From the NCBI RefSeq assembly GCF_000421525.1, contig NZ_ATXE01000003.1, positions 310,001 through 374,000 of the forward strand: a DNA stretch of 64,000 nucleotides, written 5' to 3'. A program made the position numbers and the translations under genes. The notes under the pieces are model-generated. The model did no database searches. It was not told the DNA's origin and worked only from the letters and a program-made list of their open reading frames with translations. Shown here piece after piece: positions 33,824-46,118 of this stretch (its first letter is position 1; each line of letters begins with the position of its first letter). Origin of the DNA: Aestuariimicrobium kwangyangense DSM 21549 (GTDB taxonomy: Bacteria; Actinomycetota; Actinomycetes; Propionibacteriales; Propionibacteriaceae).

Positions 33824-34288
33824 ATGGACGCAACCATCAGCCTGTCGGGAAACATCGGCACCGACGTCGAGACCTTCACCGGCGACGACTGGGAACTGGC
33901 CCGGTTCCGCCTCGCCTGCACTCCGAGGGTGCGCCGCGGAGGGGAGTGGACCGATGGTGAGACAACCTGGATCTCGGTGAGGGCCTCCAACCGGTTGGCC
34001 CGCAACGTCGCCGCCAGCCTGCACAAGGGTGACCCCGTGGTCGTCACCGGCCGGCTGCGCACCCACGTCTGGCAGGACGCCGAGGGTGTCAAGCAGGACC
34101 GTCTCATCGTCGAGGCCTCGTCGGTGGGTCACGATCTCAACCGGGGCACCACCAACTTCGCCCGCAACGAGCGGGTGGCCTCACCGGCATCCCCGGGGGA
34201 ACCGGTCGACCGTGACGACGTGGACCCTGAACCCGTCGATGAGCCCGCCCCGGACGAACAGGTGCCCGGGCTCGGGGGCCGCGACTGA
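33824..34288 (+). CDS. ssb: Single-stranded DNA-binding protein
   Basis: 154 residues. The OB fold is clear: ISLSGNIGTDVETFTGDDWELARFRLACTPRVRRGGEWTDGETTWISVRASNRLARNVAASLHKGDPVVVTGRLRTHVWQDAEGVKQDRLIVEA, then an acidic disordered tail ending VPGLGGRD rather than the classical DDDIPF-like tip. The missing tip and the location away from rpsF/rpsR suggest the paralog SsbB-type, used in recombination or transformation. Strong RBS GGAGAGGA 6 bases before the ATG. Upstream DnaA boxes may link it to replication control. Confidence 0.88.
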   Translation: MDATISLSGNIGTDVETFTGDDWELARFRLACTPRVRRGGEWTDGETTWISVRASNRLARNVAASLHKGDPVVVTGRLRTHVWQDAEGVKQDRLIVEASSVGHDLNRGTTNFARNERVASPASPGEPVDRDDVDPEPVDEPAPDEQVPGLGGRD

Positions 34289-34421
34289 GCTCAGGGCGCA
34301 GGAACCATCCGGAGCGCGTTCACTGGCATACTGGACGACGGTCCGCGCCTGTGCGGTGCGGCCGTTCCCCGGGGCGTGCGAGCGCACCGGACGACGTCGA
34401 TGCGAAGGAAACGCGCCACTC

Positions 34422-36104
<1,683 letters not shown>

Positions 36105-36119
36105 GAGCTGACGCCGCCC

Positions 36120-37298
36120 GTGCGCACCGGACTCGACGCCCTCGCCGAGCGCGATTTCGCGGAACTGCGGGGGCGTCGCGTCGTCGTGCTGTCGAACCCG
36201 ACCGGTGTGATGGTGCGGGAGGGGCGTGTGCTGCACGGGGTCGACGCCATGGTGGCCGCGGGCGTCGAGGTGGTCGGCGTGTTCGGGCCCGAGCACGGCT
36301 TCCGGGGAACGGCCACCGCCGGTGAGTCGGAGGCCGATGCGTTCGACCCGGTGACCTCCGTCCCGCTGCTGGACGCCTACCACGCGGGTCCCGAGCACCT
36401 GGCCGAGGCATTGGTGCGGCTCGGAGCCCACGTGGTGGTGGTCGACCTTCAGGACGCGGGCGTCAGGTTCTACACCTACGTCTGGACGATGTACCGGTTG
36501 ATGATGGCGGTCGCCCGCGTTCCCGCAGTGGCGATGCTCGTGCTCGATCGCCCCAACCCCTTGGGCCGGGCCCGCAGGGGAGGGCTGCTGGCTCCCGGTC
36601 TGGAATCGAGCATCGGCCGGAGGTCGATCCTGCACCAGCACGGCCTCACCCTGGGTGAGCTGGCCCGCGTGCTGAATGCCCATCACCTGCCCGAGGAGCC
36701 GGGTGGGACGAGCATTGACCTGTCCGTCGTGCCCGTCGAGGGCTGGGACGGCTCGGCACGTTCGTCCGGGGCTCCGGGATGGCCACTGTGGGTGGCACCG
36801 AGCCCCAATCTGCCGACTGTGGAGTCGTGTCTGGCCTATCCCGGAACCGGGCTGCTGGAGGCTGTCACGCTGTCGGAGGGGAGGGGGACGACCCGTCCGT
36901 TCACCCTGCTCGCGGCGCCCTGGGTGGACGACCGCTGGCTGGCCCGCCTGGACGAGGGCCGACACCCGGGCGCGTTGCTGCGCGAGGCCGCGTTCGAGCC
37001 GTTGGCCGTGCCCCACTTCGAGACCCATGCCGGCCGCCTCTGCCGAGGGGTCGAGGTGCATGTCACCGATCCCGACGAGTTCGACGCGGTCCGGTTCGGG
37101 GTCGACCTGCTGACCAGTGCGCGTGACCTCTACCCGGAGCTCACCCACCGCGGGGACCAGTGGCGATGGCTCGACCTGATGACCGGACGCAGGCAATTCG
37201 CCCGGGACCTGCTCGCGGGGGCGGGCACCGACGACCTGCTGGGAGGCTGGCTGCCCGACCAGAGAGCCTGGGATGAGCAGGTGGGCTCGCTCAGATGA
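36120..37298 (+). CDS. namZ: NamZ/DUF1343 exo-N-acetylmuramidase (GH171)
   Basis: 392 residues matching the family by FGPEHGFRGTATAGE, VVVDLQDAGVRFYTYVWTMY, LDRPNPLGR and PSPNLPTVESCLAYPGTGLLEA. NamZ removes non-reducing MurNAc from peptidoglycan fragments. Characterised members are exported; I see no signal peptide, so this copy may recycle muropeptides in the cytoplasm, or act after entry with other carriers. GTG start at 36120, 15 bases after ettA. Its 3' end overlaps NYN by 8 bases. Confidence 0.85.
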   Translation: MRTGLDALAERDFAELRGRRVVVLSNPTGVMVREGRVLHGVDAMVAAGVEVVGVFGPEHGFRGTATAGESEADAFDPVTSVPLLDAYHAGPEHLAEALVRLGAHVVVVDLQDAGVRFYTYVWTMYRLMMAVARVPAVAMLVLDRPNPLGRARRGGLLAPGLESSIGRRSILHQHGLTLGELARVLNAHHLPEEPGGTSIDLSVVPVEGWDGSARSSGAPGWPLWVAPSPNLPTVESCLAYPGTGLLEAVTLSEGRGTTRPFTLLAAPWVDDRWLARLDEGRHPGALLREAAFEPLAVPHFETHAGRLCRGVEVHVTDPDEFDAVRFGVDLLTSARDLYPELTHRGDQWRWLDLMTGRRQFARDLLAGAGTDDLLGGWLPDQRAWDEQVGSLR

Positions 37299-37839
37299 AC
37301 TCGAGCGGGTCGAACTCGTCGATCTCGATGATCCGCACCCGGGGCAGACGCTCACGGAACGCCGCCACGTCGTACTCCAGGTCGAAGAACTCCACCCCAT
37401 CGATGCGACGCAGCGACGTGGCCAGGAACTCGCCGAACCCGACGATGCCCACCCGTCGATCCGGATCCTCGGCCAAGGCCTCCATCTGCGGGGCGAAGTC
37501 GGCGTCGTGGCTCACCAACATCACGTCGGCGGGTCGACCGGCCAAGGCCTCGGTCGTGCGCTGGATGGCGATGTCGACGACCTTGCCCTCACCCCGCAGC
37601 GGCACCGGACGGTAACCGATGGCCAGCAGGGCCTGCACGAACGAAGCCGGCAGTTCCGCCGGAACCGCGAGGAAGAACAGCCCCTTCACCGGCTGGCCCC
37701 AAGCCCGCTCGGTGTAGTCGAGCAGGGTGTTCCACCGGGGTCGCTCGTGGGGGTCCGGGCGGCGTCCCAGAACCGAGTTCCCCAGGGTCGCGTCGATGTT
37801 CTCGCCGTCGACCAGCAGGTAGGTGGTGCGCTCGCTCAT
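37291..37839 (-). CDS. NYN-domain (PIN-like) nuclease
   Basis: 182 residues. LLVDGENIDATLGN at the start, RGEGKVVDIAIQRTTEALAG and VMLVSHDADFAPQMEALAEDP carry the Asp/Asn residues of the NYN/LabA RNase fold, followed by VGIVGFGEFLATSLRRIDGVEF. Likely an RNase on structured RNA; specific target unknown. TAGGCT (minus strand, 37846-37851) is 6 bases before its ATG, so it is leaderless. A repeat element begins 60 bases upstream. Confidence 0.85.
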   Translation of the reverse strand: MSERTTYLLVDGENIDATLGNSVLGRRPDPHERPRWNTLLDYTERAWGQPVKGLFFLAVPAELPASFVQALLAIGYRPVPLRGEGKVVDIAIQRTTEALAGRPADVMLVSHDADFAPQMEALAEDPDRRVGIVGFGEFLATSLRRIDGVEFFDLEYDVAAFRERLPRVRIIEIDEFDPLEFI

Positions 37840-37845
37840 GCAGGG

Positions 37846-37851
37846 AGCCTA
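37846..37851 (-). promoter_or_regulatory. -10 element of leaderless NYN gene
   Basis: TAGGCT on the minus strand, 6 bases before the ATG at 37839. Confidence 0.5.
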
Positions 37852-37902
37852 GTGCGTGCTGTGCCCGCGCTCGCTGCGGTCAGACGGTTCAATCAGGGGG
37901 TT

Positions 37903-37987
37903 CAATCGTGCGGATCGTGTGTTCTGACGCCAGATGTTGCTCCAGGGACGGAAGAGTCGGCGCCAGCGCACACGATCGGCACGATTG
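37903..37987. repeat. 85-bp inverted-repeat element, copy 2 (inverted relative to copy 1)
   Basis: Left arm CAATCGTGCGGATCGTGT (37903-37920) is identical to that of copy 1; the right arm (37970-37987) matches its complement at 17/18. Read as reverse complement, the 49-base centre aligns with copy 1 at about two thirds of positions, sharing TGGCGC, GCAACAT and CGTCAGA. It sits between the divergent promoters of the NYN and DUF1905 genes, a context different from that of copy 1. Confidence 0.8.
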
Positions 37988-38068
37988 GCCGGGGGAGCAA
38001 CCCGCCCGGCACGAGGTGGCGGCGATCGGGAGAGTCCCGCGTCACGGGTCGTCCTCCCCACCCGGTGC

Positions 38069-38074
38069 CAGACT
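38069..38074 (+). promoter_or_regulatory. -10 element of DUF1905 gene
   Basis: CAGACT is a weaker -10, exactly 6 bases before the ATG at 38081. Confidence 0.35.
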
Positions 38075-38080
38075 GGGACG

Positions 38081-38365
38081 ATGGACCTGCAGTTCACCGC
38101 AGAGGTGATCGAGTGGCGCGGCCCTGCCCCCTTCTACTACGCGGTGGTGCCGAACGACGAGGCCGACCTGATCGCCGAGGTGGCCCAGTCGATCATCTAC
38201 TGGGGGTGCGTGCCGACGATGGCGACCATCGGTCACCACACCTACAGGACGGCCATGTTCCCCAAGCAGGGCACCTATCGGGTCCCGATCCGCAAGAACG
38301 TGCGCGAAGACCTGGGCATCGGGGTCGGTGACAGGATCGAGGTCTCACTCTTCCTCGACGTGTGA
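38081..38365 (+). CDS. DUF1905 family protein
   Basis: 94 residues fitting DUF1905: FTAEVIEWRGPAPFYYAVVPNDEADLIAEVA, then RTAMFPKQGTYRVPIRKNVREDLGIGVGDRIEVSLFLDV. A small beta-barrel, cytoplasmic; function unknown. ATG at 38081 follows a CAGACT -10. It converges on the glycosyltransferase gene, with 43 bases between stops. Confidence 0.85.
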   Translation: MDLQFTAEVIEWRGPAPFYYAVVPNDEADLIAEVAQSIIYWGCVPTMATIGHHTYRTAMFPKQGTYRVPIRKNVREDLGIGVGDRIEVSLFLDV

Positions 38366-38408
38366 GCGATGCTCGGCGCCCGGTGGATCCCTGCTGCCGA
38401 GTGCGCAC

Positions 38409-39773
38409 TCAGCCCTGCTGCGAGGCGAAGACTCCTTGGCGGCTCCAGCGTTGCCAGGTCACGCCCCGTCCGGTGGCCATGCGAACCAGCGTGCGCACCA
38501 ACGCACGGAACTCGGTCAGGTCGACCAGGTAGAACACCAACCACGCCATCGGTGCCAGCGGCAGCAGCGCCAAGGACTCCCTGCGTCGGGTGTCAGTGAG
38601 CACCTGCCACCCCACCACCAGCGTGAGCGCGCCGATGTAGACCAGCGCCGGACCGTAGTCCCCGACGGCGATCGTCCACGCCCACATCACGGTCACCAGA
38701 AGGGGTTCGGCCAACAACAACACCTCCGAGAGCAGGGCGACCGGCAGGATCAGCATCGTCAACACGCGCTTGCGTGGGAGGGCGGGGTTGAAGAACAGGT
38801 GTCGGTACTGCCGGAAGGTGAGGAACCGTCCGAACTTCCAGCGCAGGCGCTGTCGCACCAAGCCGTCCCAGTCGGCCGGAGCCTCGGTCGTCACGACGGC
38901 GTCGGGAGCGTAGACGATGCGGTGCCCGGCCGCCTGCAGTCGGGTCGACATCTCGATGTCCTCGGTGATGTTGTCCTCGTCGAACCCGGCCAGGGCCCCC
39001 GATCGTCCCCGGTCGATCAGCTCGTGCAGCACGTCGGCCCGGTAGGCAGCGGCCGCGCCCCCGACTATGTAGATCGAGTCGAGCACCGAGTCTGCCTTCT
39101 TGAAGTAGAACCCGTAGAGGTACTCCAGGCGCTGCACCAGCCCCAGCACGCCGGGCCGGTTGCCGATCTTCACGTTGCCAGCCACGGCCATCACCCGGGG
39201 GTCGTCGAACCGGCGGGCGAAGTTCGTGAGGGTGTCGGCTGCCACCGCGCTGTCGGCGTCAGTGGTGACGATGATCTCGCCCGAGGCCACGCCGAGCCCA
39301 CGGTTCAGCGCCGAGGCCTTGCCGCCGTTGGGTTGGCTGACGTACACGAGTCGGCCCGGTCGTCCGGACGCCTCGTGCTCGGCCACCAGCGCCTGCATCA
39401 CGGCGTGGGTGTCGTCGGTCGAGCCGTCGTTGATCACGACGACCTCGACATCGGGGTGGTCGCTGGCCAGCAGCGAGCGCACGGTCAGCGCGATGCCGAC
39501 TTCCTCGTTCCAGGCGGGGACGAGCACCGAGACGCGCTGGGCGGGGATGGCGGCGCGGCGGGGGGCGCGACGACGGCGCCACCAGCTCTGCACGTCGAAC
39601 CAGGGTGCGACGAGCAGCTGCAGGGCGTACTTGAGCAGGCTCGGCAGGAAGAGCAGGGTCAGGGCGATCTGCCAGGTCTCGGACGGCCTCGCGGCGCTCC
39701 GGTGGCCGAACAACACCAGCCATCCCAACGCCAACGTGATCCCGTATCCCAGCAGGTAGAGCAGAGCAGTCAC
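38409..39773 (-). CDS. Membrane glycosyltransferase family 2 (poly-N-acetylglucosamine synthase-like)
   Basis: 454 residues. Two TM segments at the N-terminus, a GT-A domain with VLVPAWNEEVGIALTVRSLLAS, VINDGSTDDT, TDADSAV (DxD), FDEDNITEDIEMS (TED) and QRLRWKFG (QxxRW), then three or four TM helices. This is the processive synthase layout of PgaC/IcaA and hyaluronan synthases. Partner deacetylase or secretion genes are not present in the window. The GTG at 39773 is 7 bases after TATCCT (minus strand, 39781-39786), so probably leaderless. Confidence 0.88.
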   Translation of the reverse strand: MTALLYLLGYGITLALGWLVLFGHRSAARPSETWQIALTLLFLPSLLKYALQLLVAPWFDVQSWWRRRRAPRRAAIPAQRVSVLVPAWNEEVGIALTVRSLLASDHPDVEVVVINDGSTDDTHAVMQALVAEHEASGRPGRLVYVSQPNGGKASALNRGLGVASGEIIVTTDADSAVAADTLTNFARRFDDPRVMAVAGNVKIGNRPGVLGLVQRLEYLYGFYFKKADSVLDSIYIVGGAAAAYRADVLHELIDRGRSGALAGFDEDNITEDIEMSTRLQAAGHRIVYAPDAVVTTEAPADWDGLVRQRLRWKFGRFLTFRQYRHLFFNPALPRKRVLTMLILPVALLSEVLLLAEPLLVTVMWAWTIAVGDYGPALVYIGALTLVVGWQVLTDTRRRESLALLPLAPMAWLVFYLVDLTEFRALVRTLVRMATGRGVTWQRWSRQGVFASQQG

Positions 39774-39780
39774 GCCTCTC

Positions 39781-39786
39781 AGGATA
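39781..39786 (-). promoter_or_regulatory. -10 element of the glycosyltransferase gene
   Basis: TATCCT on the minus strand, 7 bases before the GTG at 39773. Confidence 0.45.
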
Positions 39787-39842
39787 CTCTCAGACTTCGG
39801 CTTCTCCGATTCGAGCGACCGACCGCCCGTCCAGCGTCGCCC

Positions 39843-42680
39843 TCAGGAGTGGGTGAGCAGCAGCTCGGCCAAGGTCATCGCGCGTCGTTGGGTCAGGTCG
39901 TCGACCTGCTTGCGGCAGCTGAACCCATCGGCCAGCACGATCGCTCGGGGGTTGGCACGCAGCGCCGGCAGCAGGGCCGTCTCGGCCACCGCGACGGAGG
40001 TCTCGTAGTGTCCTCGTTCCACCCCGAAGTTGCCGGCGAGGCCGCAGCATCCCCCCAGGGTGGTGACGGTGGCACCGGTCCGCCCGAGCACGTCGGCGTC
40101 GGCCGACCAGCCCAGCACGGAGGCGTGGTGGCAGTGGGGCTGGGCCACGACCTCGTGCCCACTCAGGTCCGGAGCCTGCCAGTCGGGCGTCGACGACAGC
40201 ACCTCGGCGAGGGTCCGGACGGCGCTGGCGACGATGCCGACCCTGGGGTCGTCGGGCAGCAGTTCGGGGGCGTCGGAGCGCCAGACAGCCAGACAGGAGG
40301 GCTCGGCCCCCACGATCGTCACGCCCGCCTCCGCGATCGGTGCGAGCACCTCGAGTGCGCCACGCAGTTGGGCGCGGGCTCCGTCCAACTGCCCCGTGGT
40401 GATCCAGGTCAGGCCGCAGCAGGCACGATCGCTGATCACCTCGGGCTGGTACCCGGCCCGTTCCAGCACCGCCATCAGCGACGCCACCTGGGTGCCCTCG
40501 AAGGCGTCGGTGAAGGAGTCGACCCACACGGCGACCCGCCCGTGGCGCCCCGGCACACCGCCGCCTGCGTCAGCGGTCCCAGAGCCGGTCGAGCGACCCC
40601 GGTGCGCCGCACGTCGCCGTTGCGAGCCCCCGGGGTTGAACCGCGGCAACGGACGACGACCGTCCACCCCGGCCAGCCGTTTGGCGAGCGATCCCACACC
40701 GGGCACGGACAGTGCCACGTTGGCCAGTGCCGAGACGCCCGGCACCACGTGCACCAGCGAGAGCCAACGGGGCAACTGGCCGAGGGTGTAGTGCGACAGG
40801 GGGCGGAGTCGACCCTTGTAGGACTCGTGCAGCACCCTCGACTTGTAGGCGGCCATGTCGATGCCGGTGGGGCAGTCACGCCCGCAGCCCTTGCACGACA
40901 GGCACAGGTCGAGTGCCTCGTGCACCTCGGGGGAACGCCAGCCCCCTGCGACCAGGGACCCGTTGACCATCTCCTGCAGTACCCGGGCCCGGCCGCGCGT
41001 GGAGTCCTTCTCGTTGCGGGTGGCCTGGTAGCTCGGGCACATCACCGCTCCGGGTCCCAGGGTCGCGGTCACACACTTGCCCACCCCGGAACACTGGTGC
41101 ACCTCGCGCACGAAGTGGGGGTCACTGAGCCGCAGCGGTGAGCCGACGGTGGCCGCGACCCGAACGTCGGCGTCGACGGCGACGGGGTCGACGAGCACGC
41201 CGGGGTTGAGCAACCCACGCGGGTCGAACAGGGCCTTGACCTGCCCGAACAGTGCGATCGCCTCGGGGGAGTACATCGCGGGCAGCAGGGCCGAGCGGGC
41301 CCGCCCGTCACCGTGCTCACCCGACATCGAACCCCCGTGGCTGGCGACCAGGGCCGCGGCTCGCTCGACGAACTGCCGGTAGACGGCCGCCCCACCCTCT
41401 CGTTCGAGAGGGAAGTCGATGCGGACGTGCACGCAGCCGTCGCCGAAATGTCCGTAGGGCAAGCCGTGCAGGCCGAACTCCTGCAGCAACTGGTCGAACT
41501 CGCGCAAGTAGGCCCCGAGCCGTTCGGGCAACACCGCAGCGTCCTCCCAGCCCGGGTAGGCCGGATCGGCGAGGCTGACCCCGGCCAGTCCCGCCCCGTC
41601 CTCGCGGATCTTCCACAGTCGATCGGCTGCTGTCGGGTCGTCCACCACCCAGCCGTCGAGACAGCCCGAGGTGGCCAGCAGCGCCTCGGCGCGGGAGCGC
41701 ACCTCGGCCTCGTCCTCGCCCACGAGTTCGACGAACATCCAGCCGTCGCCGGCGGGGAGTGCGGGGACGGCGGCCGGCCCCTTGGTGCGCGCCACCACGT
41801 CGACGATCCGCCGGTCCATGCCCTCGGCGGCCACGGGACGATGGGGCAGCAGCGCCGGCACCGCGTCGGCGGCGTCGGCCATCGACGGGTAGCCCAGGGC
41901 CACCACCGCCGCGTGCGGCAGGTCGCGGACCAGCCGCACGGTCGCCGAGAGGATGACGGCCAGCGTGCCCTCGGTGCCGGCCAGGAAGCGGGCCAGGTCG
42001 AACTTGCGCTCGGGCAGCAGGTGCTCCATCGAGTAGCCCGAGACCTGGCGGCCGAATCGTCCGAACTCGGTTCGCACCAGGCCGAGGTTGGCGCCCACGA
42101 GTGCCCGCAGGTCGGTGGCCAGACCACCCGTCGACGGTTCACCCGAGGTGACCGTGACGATCTCCCCGGAGCCGGTCAACACCTCAAGCGAGACCACGTT
42201 GTCGGCTGTTCGTCCGTAGCCCAGGGCGCGTGGACCGCATGCGTTGTTGCCGATCATGCCGCCGATGGTGCAGCGGGTGTGGGTCGACGGATCGGGCCCG
42301 AACCGCAGCCCCAGTGGCCGCGCCTGAGCCTGCAAGGTGGCGTGCACCACGCCGGGTTCCACGGTGGCGGTGGCCGCGTCCGGGTCGATCGACACCACCC
42401 GGTTGAGGTGGCGGGCGACGTCGACGACCAGCCCCGGCCCGACGGCATTGCCGGCGCAGGAGGTGCCCGCGCCGCGCACCGTCACCGACACCTCGGCCTC
42501 GAGGGCGGCCCTGACCACCTCGACGAGTTCGTCGCGCGTGCGTGGGAAGGCCACCGCGAGGGGCTCGACTCGGTAGAGGGAGGCGTCGGTGGTGTAGAGG
42601 GCCCGGGTGAGGGTCGAGTCGTCGACGCAGTCGAACCGGGCCAGGGTCTGCGGGACGGTGGCGCGGGTGGTGACGGTCAT
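39843..42680 (-). CDS. FAD-linked dehydrogenase fused to Fe-S subunit (D-lactate / glycolate / 2-hydroxyacid type)
   Basis: 945 residues. The first ~480 residues are an FAD_binding_4 plus FAD oxidase C-terminal domain (RGAGTSCAGNAVGPGLVVDVARHLNR, GMIGNNACGPRALGYGRTADNV, GEHGDGRAR). The middle has two cysteine clusters, CSGVGKC...MCPSYQATRNEKDSTRGRARVLQ and CLSCKGCGRDCPTGIDMAAYK, for two 4Fe-4S centres. The end has CCG-type motifs (CCGLTW, GGCCGLAGNFG). It corresponds to GlcD and GlcF, or YdiJ, in one chain. The substrate is a 2-hydroxyacid, not resolvable here. ATG at 42680 is 4 bases after the MarR stop. Confidence 0.88.
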   Translation of the reverse strand: MTVTTRATVPQTLARFDCVDDSTLTRALYTTDASLYRVEPLAVAFPRTRDELVEVVRAALEAEVSVTVRGAGTSCAGNAVGPGLVVDVARHLNRVVSIDPDAATATVEPGVVHATLQAQARPLGLRFGPDPSTHTRCTIGGMIGNNACGPRALGYGRTADNVVSLEVLTGSGEIVTVTSGEPSTGGLATDLRALVGANLGLVRTEFGRFGRQVSGYSMEHLLPERKFDLARFLAGTEGTLAVILSATVRLVRDLPHAAVVALGYPSMADAADAVPALLPHRPVAAEGMDRRIVDVVARTKGPAAVPALPAGDGWMFVELVGEDEAEVRSRAEALLATSGCLDGWVVDDPTAADRLWKIREDGAGLAGVSLADPAYPGWEDAAVLPERLGAYLREFDQLLQEFGLHGLPYGHFGDGCVHVRIDFPLEREGGAAVYRQFVERAAALVASHGGSMSGEHGDGRARSALLPAMYSPEAIALFGQVKALFDPRGLLNPGVLVDPVAVDADVRVAATVGSPLRLSDPHFVREVHQCSGVGKCVTATLGPGAVMCPSYQATRNEKDSTRGRARVLQEMVNGSLVAGGWRSPEVHEALDLCLSCKGCGRDCPTGIDMAAYKSRVLHESYKGRLRPLSHYTLGQLPRWLSLVHVVPGVSALANVALSVPGVGSLAKRLAGVDGRRPLPRFNPGGSQRRRAAHRGRSTGSGTADAGGGVPGRHGRVAVWVDSFTDAFEGTQVASLMAVLERAGYQPEVISDRACCGLTWITTGQLDGARAQLRGALEVLAPIAEAGVTIVGAEPSCLAVWRSDAPELLPDDPRVGIVASAVRTLAEVLSSTPDWQAPDLSGHEVVAQPHCHHASVLGWSADADVLGRTGATVTTLGGCCGLAGNFGVERGHYETSVAVAETALLPALRANPRAIVLADGFSCRKQVDDLTQRRAMTLAELLLTHS

Positions 42681-42684
42681 TGCC

Positions 42685-43176
42685 TCAGTCTGGCACCGCG
42701 AGGATGGCCTGCATGCAGCGTCCCAGTGCCACGAAGTCATCGGGATCGACGGCGTCGACCAGCACCCGACGTACCTCACGCACGTGACCGGGTGCTGCCC
42801 GTTCCAACAGTGCGTAGCCCTCGTCGGTCAGCGAGGCGATCACTCCCCGCCGGTCATCGCTGGCCTGACGACGGATCACCCACCCGTTGGTCTCCATCCG
42901 GTTGATGGCGTGGGTGAGTCGGCTGCGCGACTGGTGAACCATGGCCGCCAGGTCTGACATCCGGCGTTCCCGGTTCTCGCCCTCGACCAGCGACACCAGG
43001 ATCTCGTAGTCGCCGAGGTCGAGACCGACCGTGCGCAGTTGGGCGTCCAGTTCGTCGTTGACCCGTGCCACACCGTGCAACCACGCCCGCCAGATCTGTT
43101 GCTGTTCATCGGTCAGCCAGACCACGTCCGCGTCGCCCCCCGCGCGTGGATCGCTGGGATCCAGTGCCTCGCTCAT
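42685..43176 (-). CDS. MarR-family regulator
   Basis: 163 residues with the winged helix: LGDYEILVSLVEGENRERRMSDLAAMVHQSRSRLTHAINRMETNGWVIRRQASDDRRGVIASLTDEGYALLE. It is first in an operon with the large dehydrogenase and probably controls it and possibly the divergent acyl-CoA synthetase. ATG at 43176 is 7 bases after TAGCAT (minus strand), and the upstream in-frame ATG at 43185 overlaps the hexamer. Confidence 0.88.
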   Translation of the reverse strand: MSEALDPSDPRAGGDADVVWLTDEQQQIWRAWLHGVARVNDELDAQLRTVGLDLGDYEILVSLVEGENRERRMSDLAAMVHQSRSRLTHAINRMETNGWVIRRQASDDRRGVIASLTDEGYALLERAAPGHVREVRRVLVDAVDPDDFVALGRCMQAILAVPD

Positions 43177-43183
43177 GGCGAGC

Positions 43184-43189
43184 ATGCTA
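43184..43189 (-). promoter_or_regulatory. -10 element of leaderless marR gene
   Basis: TAGCAT on the minus strand, 7 bases before the ATG at 43176. The divergent fadD-like gene has TAGGAT at 43255-43260 on the plus strand. Confidence 0.45.
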
Positions 43190-43298
43190 TCTGCTGGCGA
43201 CCCGGTCACCATCAGGCACCCCGCCTGAAACCCGTTGTGGCGCGCGGCTGACGCTAGGATGCCGACTGACGAACTCCGCCCCGCCGCGAGGAGAGAAC

Positions 43299-45214
<1,916 letters not shown>

Positions 45215-45218
<4 letters not shown>

Positions 45219-46099
45219 CCACCACGATGCGGGTCGAGGTGCCCCTGCGGTGGGGTGACATGGACGCGCAGGCGCACGTCAACAACGGCATGGTGGCGGA
45301 GTACCTGCAGGAGGCGCGCGTCGACTTCCTGCACGCCGCGGGCGTGACCGAGATGCTCGAGACCGGGGTGGTGGTGATCTCACACCAGATCGAGTACCTC
45401 GCACCGATCACCTACTCGCCCAGGCCGGTGGTGGTCGACCTGGGCATCACCCACATCGGAGGCGCTCGGTTCGAGGTGGCCTACCTGCTGAGCCACGACG
45501 GGGTCGAGTGCGCCCGGGCCCGCTCGGTGCTGTGCCCCTTCGACCTCGCCTCCCAACAGGTGAGGCGGCTCTCCGCGGGGGAGCGGGGCTGGTTCGAGCG
45601 GCACCGCATCGAGGTCGAGCCCTTCCGGGATCTTCAGGCTCCGGCCCTGCTCGGGAGGGGGGTGGCGCACCCGCTCCGTCCCCGATGGTCCGACGTGGAC
45701 CGTTTCGGGCACGTCAACAACGTGCGCCTGTTCGACTACGTGCAGGAGGCCCGGATCGCGGCGTCCAGTTGGGTGGACCCCTCGATGCTGCGCCACGGCA
45801 GCAGTCTCGACCCGGCCCACGCGGCCGAGGAGCACTCGCTGTGGTTGGTCGCCCGGCAGGACGTGGAGTACCTGGCCCAGATCCCCTATCGGGTCGAGCC
45901 CTACCGGGTCGACACGGGAGTGGCGAGGCTGGGCAACAGCTCGGTCACCTTCGCCGCCGAAGTGGTCGACCCCCTGGCGGAGGACCAGGTGCTCGTCCGG
46001 GCCCGGACGGTGCTCGTCTGTGCCGATGACGAGGGACGACCCAAGCAACTACCCGCCACCACGCGCAGCAGGCTGGGCCGCGAACTGGTGCGCGACTGA
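45215..46099 (+). CDS. Double-hotdog acyl-CoA thioesterase
   Basis: 294 residues with two hotdog halves: LRWGDMDAQAHVNNGMVAEYLQEARVDFL near residue 11 and PRWSDVDRFGHVNNVRLFDYVQEARI near residue 160. Both halves keep the DxxxHVNN segment with the catalytic Asp, so both may be active. It hydrolyses acyl-CoA; length preference unknown. GTG at 45215 overlaps the ligase stop; ATG at 45227 is possible. Confidence 0.88.
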
Positions 46100-46118
46100 C
46101 CCGTGAGAAGCTGCTCCC

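Noticed and set aside
37849-38097. Short frame on the minus strand covering repeat copy 2, with NRADRV-like text similar to the frame over copy 1
   Set aside because: Peptide similarity follows from the shared DNA repeat; no start or RBS, and the arms explain it.
38328-41141. 937-residue frame on the plus strand
   Set aside because: Antisense to the glycosyltransferase and the FAD dehydrogenase, and built from His/Gln/Gly-rich antisense codons.
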